DNA of 61,598 nucleotides, taken from assembly GCA_035403225.1 (NCBI GenBank), contig DAONET010000014.1, forward strand, positions 1-61,598. Direction: 5' to 3'. Shown in pieces: positions 34,368-43,015 of this stretch. The first letter of the stretch is position 1. Each line of letters begins with the position of its first letter. The position numbers were made by a program, and so were the translations under genes. The notes beneath the pieces were generated by a model. It worked only from the letters and a program-made list of their open reading frames with translations. It did not search any database and was not told the origin of the DNA. This DNA is from DAIRDK01 sp035403225 (GTDB taxonomy: Bacteria; Bacteroidota; Bacteroidia; Bacteroidales; FEN-979).

Positions 34368-37001
34368 TTAATAGTCCCAGTAATTTTTCTTCTTGCTCAG
34401 TTTCATGTCCTGCAATACAGATGCCTTCACATTGATGGAGAAGGTCCACATCTGGTGCCCTCCCTTGGGAATCCATCCGAATTGCATCTCCCAGCAATGA
34501 AGATCGCGGTAAACGTCAATACGGGTGTAAGCCAGTTCATCGTTCGTGAAATCCCAGCCGGTATATACGCTTACCTTCCATTTCGGAGTGATATTCAGTT
34601 GTCCGTTGAATCCCAGTGTCTGAATGATATTTTCCTCGCGGTTCATGGTCGAGGAACTGAATTTTTTTGAATACGTGAAGGAATAGTTGATGTTGAAATT
34701 CCAGGGAATATCAAAGTCAACGTAATTGTCATAATACCTGATCACGTCTTCTTCCGCTTGCGATAAGTCAGTCCGCGATGACATCTGCTGAACCTCCTGC
34801 TGTTTTTTCTTCCCCTTTCCCGAACTGAGTGAATAATTCAGGCCGACATTCCAGGAAGTGTTATCCAGACGGAGGAGGCGCCGGCTTTTTTCCCATTCCG
34901 TCCGGTTGATGCGGTTCCCTTTTGCATCGTGGGCATACATGTCCCAAAGACTTGCATACTGCACGTTCAACCCTTTGAAAATGGTTGTCCTTCCACTCAT
35001 TTGAATGGGGGACCAGTTCACGGAATCTTTCGCAATGTTATAGGAGGTGGAGATCGTAAAGTTGTCGATCAGTGAGATTTTCTTAACATTCTGAACGGAG
35101 TCTTTCCGGTTGCGCACTTTCATCTCGAGATTGTTAGCAAGACTAAGGGTAACCAGTCCCGACCTTGCTGACGAAGGCCCGCCGTATATTCCATTCTGAA
35201 AGATGCTGTATCTGCCCGGGGTGGCGGCCGTATCGTTTTCGATGTCTTTGTAATATCCCCAGAAAGGTGAACTGAAGTCGGGCATATAGGAGAAGGAAGC
35301 CGAAGGGGTCATCATGTGTCTGACTGCCTTTACCGGGCCGCCTTTGAACTGGTACATCCCGTACAAACGGGTGCTGAGGCTCGTCGTATAGCTGAAGTCA
35401 AAAGCGTTGGCGAAGCCGTATACGGTGTCGGTTTGGTAATGCCCCGACACGGTGTCGCCATTGGAAATGACCTGATCGATGTAACTTTTCCGGGTCGTCG
35501 AAAGGTACATGCGGTCATTGAGGTTGAGTGAATTCGAAAAATTGAGGTATTTCAGGATGTTCCAGGTGCCTGAGATGGGGAGAGAATGCTTGATCCCGTT
35601 CTGAAGCATTTTGGTCCAGCCGGGATTGAACAGGCAGGTGTCGTAGGTGTCGTACTGGTTTTGCATATCCAGGTTGTATCGCATGCTGATCTTATCGTAC
35701 CACCTTGCTTTCCCGGCTCGCTCGGGGTTCCGGAACGGGTACATCTGGTTGACCGACAACGATACCTGCGGAAAATTGATCGTCATGGTCTTTTCAAGCG
35801 TGTTCTGGTTGTGGTTGAAGTTGAGGTTAAGAAACACTTTCCCGCCGAAATTGGTGGAATAGTTGACACTCGACTGCAGCGTGTTGGTAAGATACTGGTC
35901 AGGGGTGCTGGATATATTGTATTTGTTGAAATTCCGGCTTTGGATATTTACATTGGCCGAAAACGTACTTCTGGGTCTTGCTTTCCGGTCTTGCATATGC
36001 GTCCACATGATCCGGTAATCTTTCTCCTTGGTGAAACTTGAAGTGCCGGATACACCAGTGCGGTTCAGGGCATAACTGAGATTTAAGGTGCCGCTGTAAT
36101 GATACCGGTATTTATAGGAGAATACCGGTTTGAGCGCATAACTCCCCCTCGAATAGATGTCACCGATGATTTTCAGGTCCATGTAATCATTAATGGCCCA
36201 GTAGTATCCTCCGTTCTCCAGGAAGAACCCCCTGTTTTCCGATTCTCCGTAAGCAGGAAGCAGGATTCCCGATCGTTGCCCTTTTTTGTTGGGGAAATAC
36301 CCGAAGGGTAAAAACAACGGAGTAGGCACTTCGGCGATGGTCATGTGAGCGGGGCCGGTGATGATGCTCTTCCCCGGGATGACCTTCGCTTTCCCGAAGC
36401 GGAAATCAAAATGAGGATGCTCTTCATTGGAACAGGTAGTGTACCAGCCGTTCTTGATATAAACGGTATTATCGGGCTCTTTCTTGATGATCTTCCCTTG
36501 CAGATACCCTTCATCCTGCTGGGTAACTACCTGCTGGATATATCCTTTTTTAGTCTGATAATTATAGGTGATCACCTTTGAACGGAACTTCTGATCGCCC
36601 TGGGTGAATTCGGGAATTCCCGTTTCTTTGCCCGTAGTGTCCTTAACACCGGTGGCATAAACAGTATTTTTCGGGAAATTGATCACGACGTAATCGGCTT
36701 TGAGCTCAATATCCTGGTATTTCAGGTCGGCAGCATTGAAAAGGATGACATTCTTTTCTTTCATCTCGAAACGGATCGAATCCTTGGCGAGATATTCTAC
36801 ACGTGACTCAAGACGTTGTTTGGCCTTTTTGACGATGGTGGTATCTTTCCCGACAGTGTCTGCGGCAGGAACGACCGACAGCGTATCTGTCTGCTGAACA
36901 GGCAGGTTGTCCTGTCCCCGCAGGTTCAAGGAAACCAGCATCAGGAACCCCAGCAGGGGAATCATTACGGGTCGGACCCTTGTTGATAAGTACGTTAACA
37001 A
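34368..37001 (-). CDS. lptD: LptD-like LPS-assembly outer-membrane protein
   Basis: 877 residues. The N-terminal hydrophobic segment (MIPLLGFLMLVSLNLRGQ) is a signal peptide; the true start could be the ATG at 36965 rather than 37001. An OstA-like jellyroll domain follows (VILFNAADLKYQDIELKADYVVINFPKNTVYATGV, then GYLQGKIIKKE). A large C-terminal beta-barrel has PTPLFLPFGYFPNKKGQRSGILLP near residues 235-260. It inserts LPS into the outer leaflet. An LPS-export neighbour, ostA, lies nearby at 39326. Confidence 0.9.
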   Translation of the reverse strand: MLTYLSTRVRPVMIPLLGFLMLVSLNLRGQDNLPVQQTDTLSVVPAADTVGKDTTIVKKAKQRLESRVEYLAKDSIRFEMKEKNVILFNAADLKYQDIELKADYVVINFPKNTVYATGVKDTTGKETGIPEFTQGDQKFRSKVITYNYQTKKGYIQQVVTQQDEGYLQGKIIKKEPDNTVYIKNGWYTTCSNEEHPHFDFRFGKAKVIPGKSIITGPAHMTIAEVPTPLFLPFGYFPNKKGQRSGILLPAYGESENRGFFLENGGYYWAINDYMDLKIIGDIYSRGSYALKPVFSYKYRYHYSGTLNLSYALNRTGVSGTSSFTKEKDYRIMWTHMQDRKARPRSTFSANVNIQSRNFNKYNISSTPDQYLTNTLQSSVNYSTNFGGKVFLNLNFNHNQNTLEKTMTINFPQVSLSVNQMYPFRNPERAGKARWYDKISMRYNLDMQNQYDTYDTCLFNPGWTKMLQNGIKHSLPISGTWNILKYLNFSNSLNLNDRMYLSTTRKSYIDQVISNGDTVSGHYQTDTVYGFANAFDFSYTTSLSTRLYGMYQFKGGPVKAVRHMMTPSASFSYMPDFSSPFWGYYKDIENDTAATPGRYSIFQNGIYGGPSSARSGLVTLSLANNLEMKVRNRKDSVQNVKKISLIDNFTISTSYNIAKDSVNWSPIQMSGRTTIFKGLNVQYASLWDMYAHDAKGNRINRTEWEKSRRLLRLDNTSWNVGLNYSLSSGKGKKKQQEVQQMSSRTDLSQAEEDVIRYYDNYVDFDIPWNFNINYSFTYSKKFSSSTMNREENIIQTLGFNGQLNITPKWKVSVYTGWDFTNDELAYTRIDVYRDLHCWEMQFGWIPKGGHQMWTFSINVKASVLQDMKLSKKKNYWDY

Positions 37002-37030
37002 TTTGTTCCTGTAAATAGATTGTTAATGTT

Positions 37031-37038
37031 TATCTTTG
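37031..37038 (+). promoter_or_regulatory. -7 element TATCTTTG for the amidase gene
   Basis: Exact TAnnTTTG match, 79 bases before the ATG at 37118, in the divergent lptD/amidase spacer. Confidence 0.45.
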
Positions 37039-37117
37039 TTTGCATCAATAATAGTCTAGGAATGCCTGAAATAGCTATGCCAACGGAGGTCAAAACTACG
37101 CAAAAAAGTTGAGAAGG

Positions 37118-38275
37118 ATGGGTTTTTTAAGATACTTTAACAAACTCACGCTGCTGGCCCTTTTCGGAGGGTTATTCCTCTCGCCGGATCAGCTGAAGGC
37201 TCAGCCTGAGACCCGCCGCGATGTGATTGTCATCGATGCAGGACATGGCGGAAAGGATCCGGGCACTATCGGAAGGAAAGCCCAGGAAAAGTCGCTGACC
37301 CTGGCCGTCGCCCTGAAACTGGGGAAACTGATTTCCGAAAACATGAAGGACGTGGAGGTGATGTATACCCGCAACTCCGACAAGTTCATCGAACTCTACC
37401 AGCGAGCAGCCCTGGCCAATAAAAACAAAGCGGCCCTTTTTATCTCTGTGCATTGTAACGCAAACAAAAACAAGACCTTGCGCGGCGCCGAAACCTATAT
37501 CATGGGGCTTCATCGTTCCATCGCCAACCTCGAAGTCGCTAAACTGGAAAATGCTTCCATCCTCCTCGAATCTGATTATAATAAAGAGTATCAGGGATTT
37601 GATCCCAATTCCGATGAATCCTACATCATCTTCAGCCTTTATCAGAATGCCAATCTAGAAATGAGCTCACAGTTGGCCTCCACCATCCAGGAACAAATGT
37701 CGGAACGGGTTGGGTTGAACGACCGCGGTGTCCGCCAGGCAGGGTTCCTCGTCCTGTACAAAACAACCATGCCCAGCGTGTTGGCTGAGATCGGCTACCT
37801 GAGTAACCCGGCTGAAGAAGATTTCCTGATCTCTGAAAAGGGACAGGATTTTATCGCCTCAGCCTTATACCGGGCAATCCGAGATTACCGTCATACCGCC
37901 GCTCCCGACCCCGGAGAATCCGCCAGTACCGTCATCACCCCCAAACCTGCGACACCCAAAGCCGATACTTCTCCATCGGCTTCCCAACAATCGTCCACAC
38001 CACCATCCTCCGCTGTTTTTTATAGTGTACAGGTGAAAAGCTCACCGAAAAAGCTGAATACCGATGCGTCATCATTCAATGGATTAAAAGGCGTGAAAAT
38101 GTACCGCCACGAAGGATTGTACAAGTACTGTGTAGGAGAAGAACCTACTGTCGAAAAGGCGCTCGAACTGCTCAACCGGGTGAAAAAGAAGGGCTTCCGT
38201 GATGCCTTTGTGATCGCTTTTAACGGGCAGGAACGGATCACCATAAGCCAGGCAAAGAAGCTGCTGGGACAATAA
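37118..38275 (+). CDS. N-acetylmuramoyl-L-alanine amidase (Amidase_3)
   Basis: 385 residues from the ATG at 37118; an in-frame TTG three codons upstream is less likely. A signal peptide (MGFLRYFNKLTLLALFGGLFL) precedes the zinc amidase domain with VIDAGHGGKDPGTIG (zinc His), the metal Glu near 80, SVHCNANKN, and the catalytic AEIGYLSNPAEEDFL. A Pro/Ser/Thr-rich linker leads to a C-terminal SPOR-like domain (FYSVQVKSSPKKLN; GLYKYCVG). It cleaves the amide between MurNAc and the stem peptide, in cell separation. The mlaD gene follows in the same direction. Confidence 0.93.
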   Translation: MGFLRYFNKLTLLALFGGLFLSPDQLKAQPETRRDVIVIDAGHGGKDPGTIGRKAQEKSLTLAVALKLGKLISENMKDVEVMYTRNSDKFIELYQRAALANKNKAALFISVHCNANKNKTLRGAETYIMGLHRSIANLEVAKLENASILLESDYNKEYQGFDPNSDESYIIFSLYQNANLEMSSQLASTIQEQMSERVGLNDRGVRQAGFLVLYKTTMPSVLAEIGYLSNPAEEDFLISEKGQDFIASALYRAIRDYRHTAAPDPGESASTVITPKPATPKADTSPSASQQSSTPPSSAVFYSVQVKSSPKKLNTDASSFNGLKGVKMYRHEGLYKYCVGEEPTVEKALELLNRVKKKGFRDAFVIAFNGQERITISQAKKLLGQ

Positions 38276-38332
38276 CGGATAATTTTTACAGAAGGAAAAC
38301 GTTTTTTATCTGTCAATAATTGACTGATTTCG

Positions 38333-38340
38333 TACTTTTG
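38333..38340 (+). promoter_or_regulatory. -7 element TACTTTTG for mlaD
   Basis: Exact TAnnTTTG match, 23 bases before the ATG at 38364. Confidence 0.5.
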
Positions 38341-38363
38341 ATTGTTTTTTGAAAGAGGTAGCC

Positions 38364-39329
38364 ATGAATCCGAAAAAATTGAAAATAAGGAAAGAGGTCA
38401 TTGTGGGGTTCCTCTTTGTCGTGGCGCTGGCCATTTTAATCTGGGGAATTATGTTCCTGAAAGGGACGGAGATGTTCCGGGACAGGATGATTGTTTATGC
38501 TGTGTATGATAAAGTGAACGGATTGGTTCCTGCTAACCCGGTCACCATCAACGGGCTTACTGTGGGACAAGTCAAATCGCTTGAGTTCAGTAAAAAGGAT
38601 CCGAAGAAGATTATCGCTACCCTTTATATCAATGATGCCAGCTACCCGATCCCGAAAAATTCACTGGCCCGCATCATCAGTTCCGACCTTATGGGCTCCA
38701 AAGAGGTGGTTATCGCCCTGGGTGATTCACCTCAATTATTGAAAACCGGAGATACGCTGAGCGCACTCACCGAAGCCACCCTCGGGGAAGAAGTCAACCG
38801 GCAACTGGCCCCGTTGAAACGGAAAGCGGAAAACCTCATCAGTTCTATCGACACCATCGCCACGGTCATCAATCAGGTGCTGAATGAAAATACCCGGCAG
38901 GATCTCATCGGGGCGATCGGCCACATCAAAGAAGCGCTGACCAACCTGTCTCATACCACCTATAACATCGATACGCTGGTCAGTACCGAAAGAAATAACC
39001 TGGCCCGCATCATCGGCAATGTCGAATCCATCAGCGCTAACCTGAAAAAGAACAACGAAAAGATCAACACCATCCTGACTAATTTTTCGAATATCAGCGA
39101 TTCTCTTGCCAAGGCAAATGTCCCGGCCACGTTCGCTGAAGTGAACCGGGTGGTCACCAACCTCGATGCTGTCGTCGATAAAATCAACCGGGGCGATGGT
39201 TCCGTCGGATTGCTCGTTAATGATAAAAAACTGTACAACGAAGTGGAAAAAGCCGCACGTGACCTGAATCTCCTGCTCGAGGATATCAAGGCGAATCCCA
39301 AAAAATACGTGAAGGTCTCTGTGTTTTAA
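38364..39329 (+). CDS. mlaD: MlaD/MCE-family phospholipid transport protein
   Basis: 321 residues from the ATG at 38364; an in-frame TTG five codons earlier is less likely. One membrane anchor (VIVGFLFVVALAILIWGIMFLKG) is followed by the MCE beta-barrel domain (VYAVYDKVNGLVPANPVTINGLTVGQVKSL, about 40-120). A long helical C-terminal region with coiled-coil and Asn-rich stretches (LVSTERNNLARIIGNVESISANLKKNNEK) ends the protein. It forms the periplasmic lipid-transfer ring of the Mla system. Its final 4 bases overlap the convergent ostA gene. Confidence 0.9.
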   Translation: MNPKKLKIRKEVIVGFLFVVALAILIWGIMFLKGTEMFRDRMIVYAVYDKVNGLVPANPVTINGLTVGQVKSLEFSKKDPKKIIATLYINDASYPIPKNSLARIISSDLMGSKEVVIALGDSPQLLKTGDTLSALTEATLGEEVNRQLAPLKRKAENLISSIDTIATVINQVLNENTRQDLIGAIGHIKEALTNLSHTTYNIDTLVSTERNNLARIIGNVESISANLKKNNEKINTILTNFSNISDSLAKANVPATFAEVNRVVTNLDAVVDKINRGDGSVGLLVNDKKLYNEVEKAARDLNLLLEDIKANPKKYVKVSVF

Positions 39330-40873
39330 TCCCGGTCGTCGGTCTTCTCCGGCTCTTGCTCCCGGAAGATATCTTTCTTCTCCATTGGTCGCTTGTCTTC
39401 CTCCCATTTGAAATCCCTCAGGATGACATCATTGGGGGAAAGTTCGTTTTCGGGGAACAAAGCGTATGAAGGACTTTCGATGTAGGTGATATCCTGAACC
39501 TTATTGTCATTAACAAAGATCAACATGTTGCTGGATACCCCTTTGTTGATACCCACGAGCGATCCGTTGTCTTCGCGCACATAATACACGGTTTCCGCAT
39601 TGCCCATCACCACTACTTTATAAAGGTGATTGTCACGGAAGTACCCGATCATGTCTTTTCCTTTGATCTGATTAAAGCGGAGGCTGTCATCGCGCGAGAT
39701 GATAAAGGAAGAATTGTACATCACCAGCGAATCCATCTTCCCGTTATGAAGGGTTAATGACATGGTATCGGCGCTGAGTTGGTTTTCGCCTGACCATACC
39801 ACCGGGTTGTTATACATACGCATGGTGGAATCGATCCCGGTATATACCAGTGAATCGCAAAGGCCTTGCAGATCCTGTCGGAAAAACCTGACGTTATGGA
39901 AAGCAAAAATCTTTTTCACGGTACGTGTTGTGTCGAAATATCCCTGGATGGAGTCGGAATGCATAAAGAGCGTGTCGCTTTTGTCAATCAGACCCACCAG
40001 CGCGCTGTCGGTCATGAAGGCGTACCCAGGTTCCCGGTAGTATTGTCCGAAGTTACCGGCCAGCAGCACATTCTCGGCCGTGTCGACCATCATGGCGTTG
40101 TCATAGACCTCGCCGAAGCCCGTCGAACGGTTATAGTACATGGTGTCGCCGCTGAGGATCTGGGCTTCGTGGAATATTTTCCCGCGTTTGCTGAGATGGA
40201 CCTCGTCGGTCTTGGTATTATACCACCCGTTTTCGGTGTAGATCGAATCCTCCTTGCCCACGATGGTGGTCGGACCAAAGAAATAGGCTCTTTCACTGAC
40301 CGTATTATAATGGAGCGTGTCGGACCTCATTTTATATTTTTGGCTGAATCCAAGGACTTTCTCCCGGAAGATAAACTCTTTTTTATCGGTATAATACAAG
40401 CCATAGTGACTGACCATGACATTTTTATCGTTGACAATTTTTCCCCAGTAGTCGTACCGGGCGATATCTGTGGTCCGGTCGTAGATGATCGTGTCGGAAG
40501 TAAGGACGGTTTGGTTGTCCACCAGTCTGGCATTTCCTTTCAGACGGGCGATTTTGGTATTGCCGTCGTAGCGGATCGAATCGCCGAAGATGTTCAGGGT
40601 GTCGCTGATCATGATGTGGACGTTCCCGAAGGCGATGACCGAATTAACAGCTTCGTTAAGCCAGGCGCTGTCGCAATAAAGATAGGCGCTGTCGTGTGAA
40701 AGCACCACGTTGCCGATGATCCGCTGGATATCGGGATTGAGTTTCTTGTCGTACTGCCAGGTGTCGGCCTGCTCCAGAAGGATACGGGTGGTGCCTCCCG
40801 ATTGAGAAAAAACAGGAGTCAGCCGTCCGGCTATCAGCATCAAAAAACAGGCGAAAAACAATATCCGTTTCAT
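39326..40873 (-). CDS. OstA-like (LptA-related) exported protein
   Basis: 515 residues with a signal peptide (MKRILFFACFLMLIAGRLTPVFSQ). Repeated beta-jellyroll units of the OstA_2 type follow (DIQRIIGNVVLSHDSAYLYCDSAWL, LKGNARLVDNQTVLTSDTIIYD). This is the long Bacteroidota relative of LptA/LptC, which bridges LPS across the periplasm to LptD. It has its own -7 box 18 bases upstream, and its stop overlaps convergent mlaD. Confidence 0.9.
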   Translation of the reverse strand: MKRILFFACFLMLIAGRLTPVFSQSGGTTRILLEQADTWQYDKKLNPDIQRIIGNVVLSHDSAYLYCDSAWLNEAVNSVIAFGNVHIMISDTLNIFGDSIRYDGNTKIARLKGNARLVDNQTVLTSDTIIYDRTTDIARYDYWGKIVNDKNVMVSHYGLYYTDKKEFIFREKVLGFSQKYKMRSDTLHYNTVSERAYFFGPTTIVGKEDSIYTENGWYNTKTDEVHLSKRGKIFHEAQILSGDTMYYNRSTGFGEVYDNAMMVDTAENVLLAGNFGQYYREPGYAFMTDSALVGLIDKSDTLFMHSDSIQGYFDTTRTVKKIFAFHNVRFFRQDLQGLCDSLVYTGIDSTMRMYNNPVVWSGENQLSADTMSLTLHNGKMDSLVMYNSSFIISRDDSLRFNQIKGKDMIGYFRDNHLYKVVVMGNAETVYYVREDNGSLVGINKGVSSNMLIFVNDNKVQDITYIESPSYALFPENELSPNDVILRDFKWEEDKRPMEKKDIFREQEPEKTDDRD

Positions 40874-40891
40874 GCAGAAAAATTAGTGATG

Positions 40892-40899
40892 CAAAGCTA
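40892..40899 (-). promoter_or_regulatory. -7 element TAGCTTTG for the OstA-like gene
   Basis: Exact TAnnTTTG match on the minus strand, 18 bases before the ATG at 40873. Confidence 0.5.
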
Positions 40900-40980
40900 A
40901 TGATTTTACGATTTCTGACATCGGGCTTCAGAATGTGTAAAAAAACAAGGTTGACATTCATTCATTTCCGATAAAATCAG

Positions 40981-40988
40981 TACCTTTG
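40981..40988 (+). promoter_or_regulatory. -7 element TACCTTTG for gatE-gatD
   Basis: Exact TAnnTTTG match, 30 bases before the gatE ATG at 41019. It shows that the archaeal-type genes are under a Bacteroidota-type promoter. Confidence 0.5.
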
Positions 40989-41018
40989 AAGCCCTAATTT
41001 TTCTATTTAATTGAAGAA

Positions 41019-42983
41019 ATGAAGCAGCCATTTGATCCTCAGAAAAACTATGCGGAAACACGTGAAGCTATCGGATATGTAACGCTTAAAGAGGCTACCC
41101 AGTCTGACTATGACCGTGTTGGATTCATGTCGGGACTGGAAGTCCACCAGCAATTGAACACCCGCGAAAAACTCTTCTGCCGCTGTCCTGCCGGCATCTT
41201 CCAGAAACCCGATGAATACGATGCCGAATTGATCAGGCATATGAGACCCACCTTGAGTGAACTGGGTGAATACGACGGCACAGCCCTGATGGAGTTCAAG
41301 ACCCGCAAAAATATCATCTATCGTATTTCGAATAAAACAGCGTGTACTTACGATGTCGACGACACTCCGCCTTTCCCCTTAAACCGGGAAGCGCTCAGAC
41401 AAGCCATTGAAATTTCACTGTTGTCAAAGCTGAAGATCGTTGGTGAAGTGCACATCACCCGTAAGCAGTATCTCGATGGAAGTATCCCCACCGGGTTCCA
41501 GCGTACCGCCATCATCGGTGTGGAAGGAGAGATTCAGCTGAAAAACAAAAAAGTAAAGCTGATCCAGCTCAGTCTTGAAGAAGATGCTTGTCGCGAAGTA
41601 TCGGATATCGGCCATGTCAGAGTATACCGTACCGACCGCCTTGGCATGCCCCTGATTGAGACCGTCACCTATCCCGAGTTCAAGAACCCCGGTGAAGTGA
41701 AAGAGGGAGCTGATTATATCCGTTTCCTGAATCGCAGTACCGGCAAGGCCCGCATGGGCATCGGTTCGACCCGCGCCGACGTGAACGTGAGCTGCAAAGG
41801 CGGTACCCGCGTCGAAATTAAAGGGGTGGCTCATACTGCCTGGATGCCTCGTCTGACCCATATCGAAGTCTTCCGTCAATGGGCGCTGCTTCATGTCCGC
41901 GACATTCTGAACGCACGCGTTCAGGATCCCACCACCTGGAAGCTCAGCTCCCGGGAACTGACAGAAAAAGAATTCAAATTCAACCTGCCTCCCAATCACG
42001 CGAAAGATAAAACCACCAAGCTGGTAGTGGTGAACCTGCCCCAGTTTGAAGGGATATTATCTCATTTTACCCAGCCGGGAAAAGTTTTTGCTGACGATTT
42101 TACCGACAGACTGAAAGTGATCGCCTGCATTGAACGACCCAACATGTACCACTCGGAAATGCTGGAAAATGCCCTTGGCGAAAAAACCTGGGAAAAACTC
42201 CGGAAACTGGCAGGCAGCAAACCCGGTGATGCACTGATCCTCTTCTGGGGACCGGAAGCCGATATCAAAACAGCACTCGATACGATCGAAGAACGTTGCA
42301 AGATGGCTTTCACCGGAGTACCCAACGAAACACGTAAGTCTTTTGAAGATGGAACTACCATTTTTGAAAGAGTTCTTCCCGGCGCTGACCGCATGTATCC
42401 CGATACCGACTCGGCTCCTATTCCTCTGGATGATGCCGAAATACAGGAAATGAAAAACCATCTCCCGGTCCTCGTCTCCGAACGGTTTAAACAACTCAAA
42501 GACTGGAATGTCCCGGAAGATACCTATACCTTCCTGCTGAAGAATAACCTGGTGCCGTTGCTTGAGAAGATCAGCAACGAGCTCGATATCCCCGCTTCTT
42601 TCGCGGGTACCGTGCTGGGACATACCGTGAAACACCTGGAAAATAAATATCCGGAAACTACCGGGTTCAGCTACCAACAGGTGTACGATATTCTGAAATA
42701 TCTGAAAGAAAAGAAAATGGATTTGCGGATCATCCGGAAGATGCTTGAAGTTCAGTTCCAACACCCGAAAATGGATCCTGAATCCATCCTGACCAACATC
42801 GGCTTCAAAGAGATACCGGCAGAAGAAATACTGTCCAAGGTACCCTTCCTGGTGAAGAAATATCAAGAAATCCGTACCTCGGAAGAAAATGCTGCCGGCC
42901 ACCGCTGGATCATGGGAAACCTGAGCAAAATCGGCCTTGGTAACATTTGCCTAACAAATCTTTCGCAACTTATTAAGTTATAA
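41019..42983 (+). CDS. gatE: Archaeal-type Glu-tRNA(Gln) amidotransferase subunit E
   Basis: 654 residues. The GatB/GatE cradle (MSGLEVHQQLNTREKLFCRCPAG near residues 37-58; DRLGMPLIETVTYPEF; GSTRADVNVSCKGG with EIKGV) is followed by the GatE-specific AspRS-like GAD insertion (about 345-480: CIERPNMYHSE, then AFTGVPNETRKSFEDGTTIFERVLPGADRMYPDT). Helical and YqeY-like tail domains follow. GatE binds tRNA(Gln) and activates the Glu with ATP; GatD supplies ammonia. The GAD insertion separates it from bacterial GatB. It is the first gene of a gatE-gatD pair. Confidence 0.95.
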   Translation: MKQPFDPQKNYAETREAIGYVTLKEATQSDYDRVGFMSGLEVHQQLNTREKLFCRCPAGIFQKPDEYDAELIRHMRPTLSELGEYDGTALMEFKTRKNIIYRISNKTACTYDVDDTPPFPLNREALRQAIEISLLSKLKIVGEVHITRKQYLDGSIPTGFQRTAIIGVEGEIQLKNKKVKLIQLSLEEDACREVSDIGHVRVYRTDRLGMPLIETVTYPEFKNPGEVKEGADYIRFLNRSTGKARMGIGSTRADVNVSCKGGTRVEIKGVAHTAWMPRLTHIEVFRQWALLHVRDILNARVQDPTTWKLSSRELTEKEFKFNLPPNHAKDKTTKLVVVNLPQFEGILSHFTQPGKVFADDFTDRLKVIACIERPNMYHSEMLENALGEKTWEKLRKLAGSKPGDALILFWGPEADIKTALDTIEERCKMAFTGVPNETRKSFEDGTTIFERVLPGADRMYPDTDSAPIPLDDAEIQEMKNHLPVLVSERFKQLKDWNVPEDTYTFLLKNNLVPLLEKISNELDIPASFAGTVLGHTVKHLENKYPETTGFSYQQVYDILKYLKEKKMDLRIIRKMLEVQFQHPKMDPESILTNIGFKEIPAEEILSKVPFLVKKYQEIRTSEENAAGHRWIMGNLSKIGLGNICLTNLSQLIKL

Positions 42984-43015
42984 TACTTAACATATCAATT
43001 CTTCATTATTTAATC

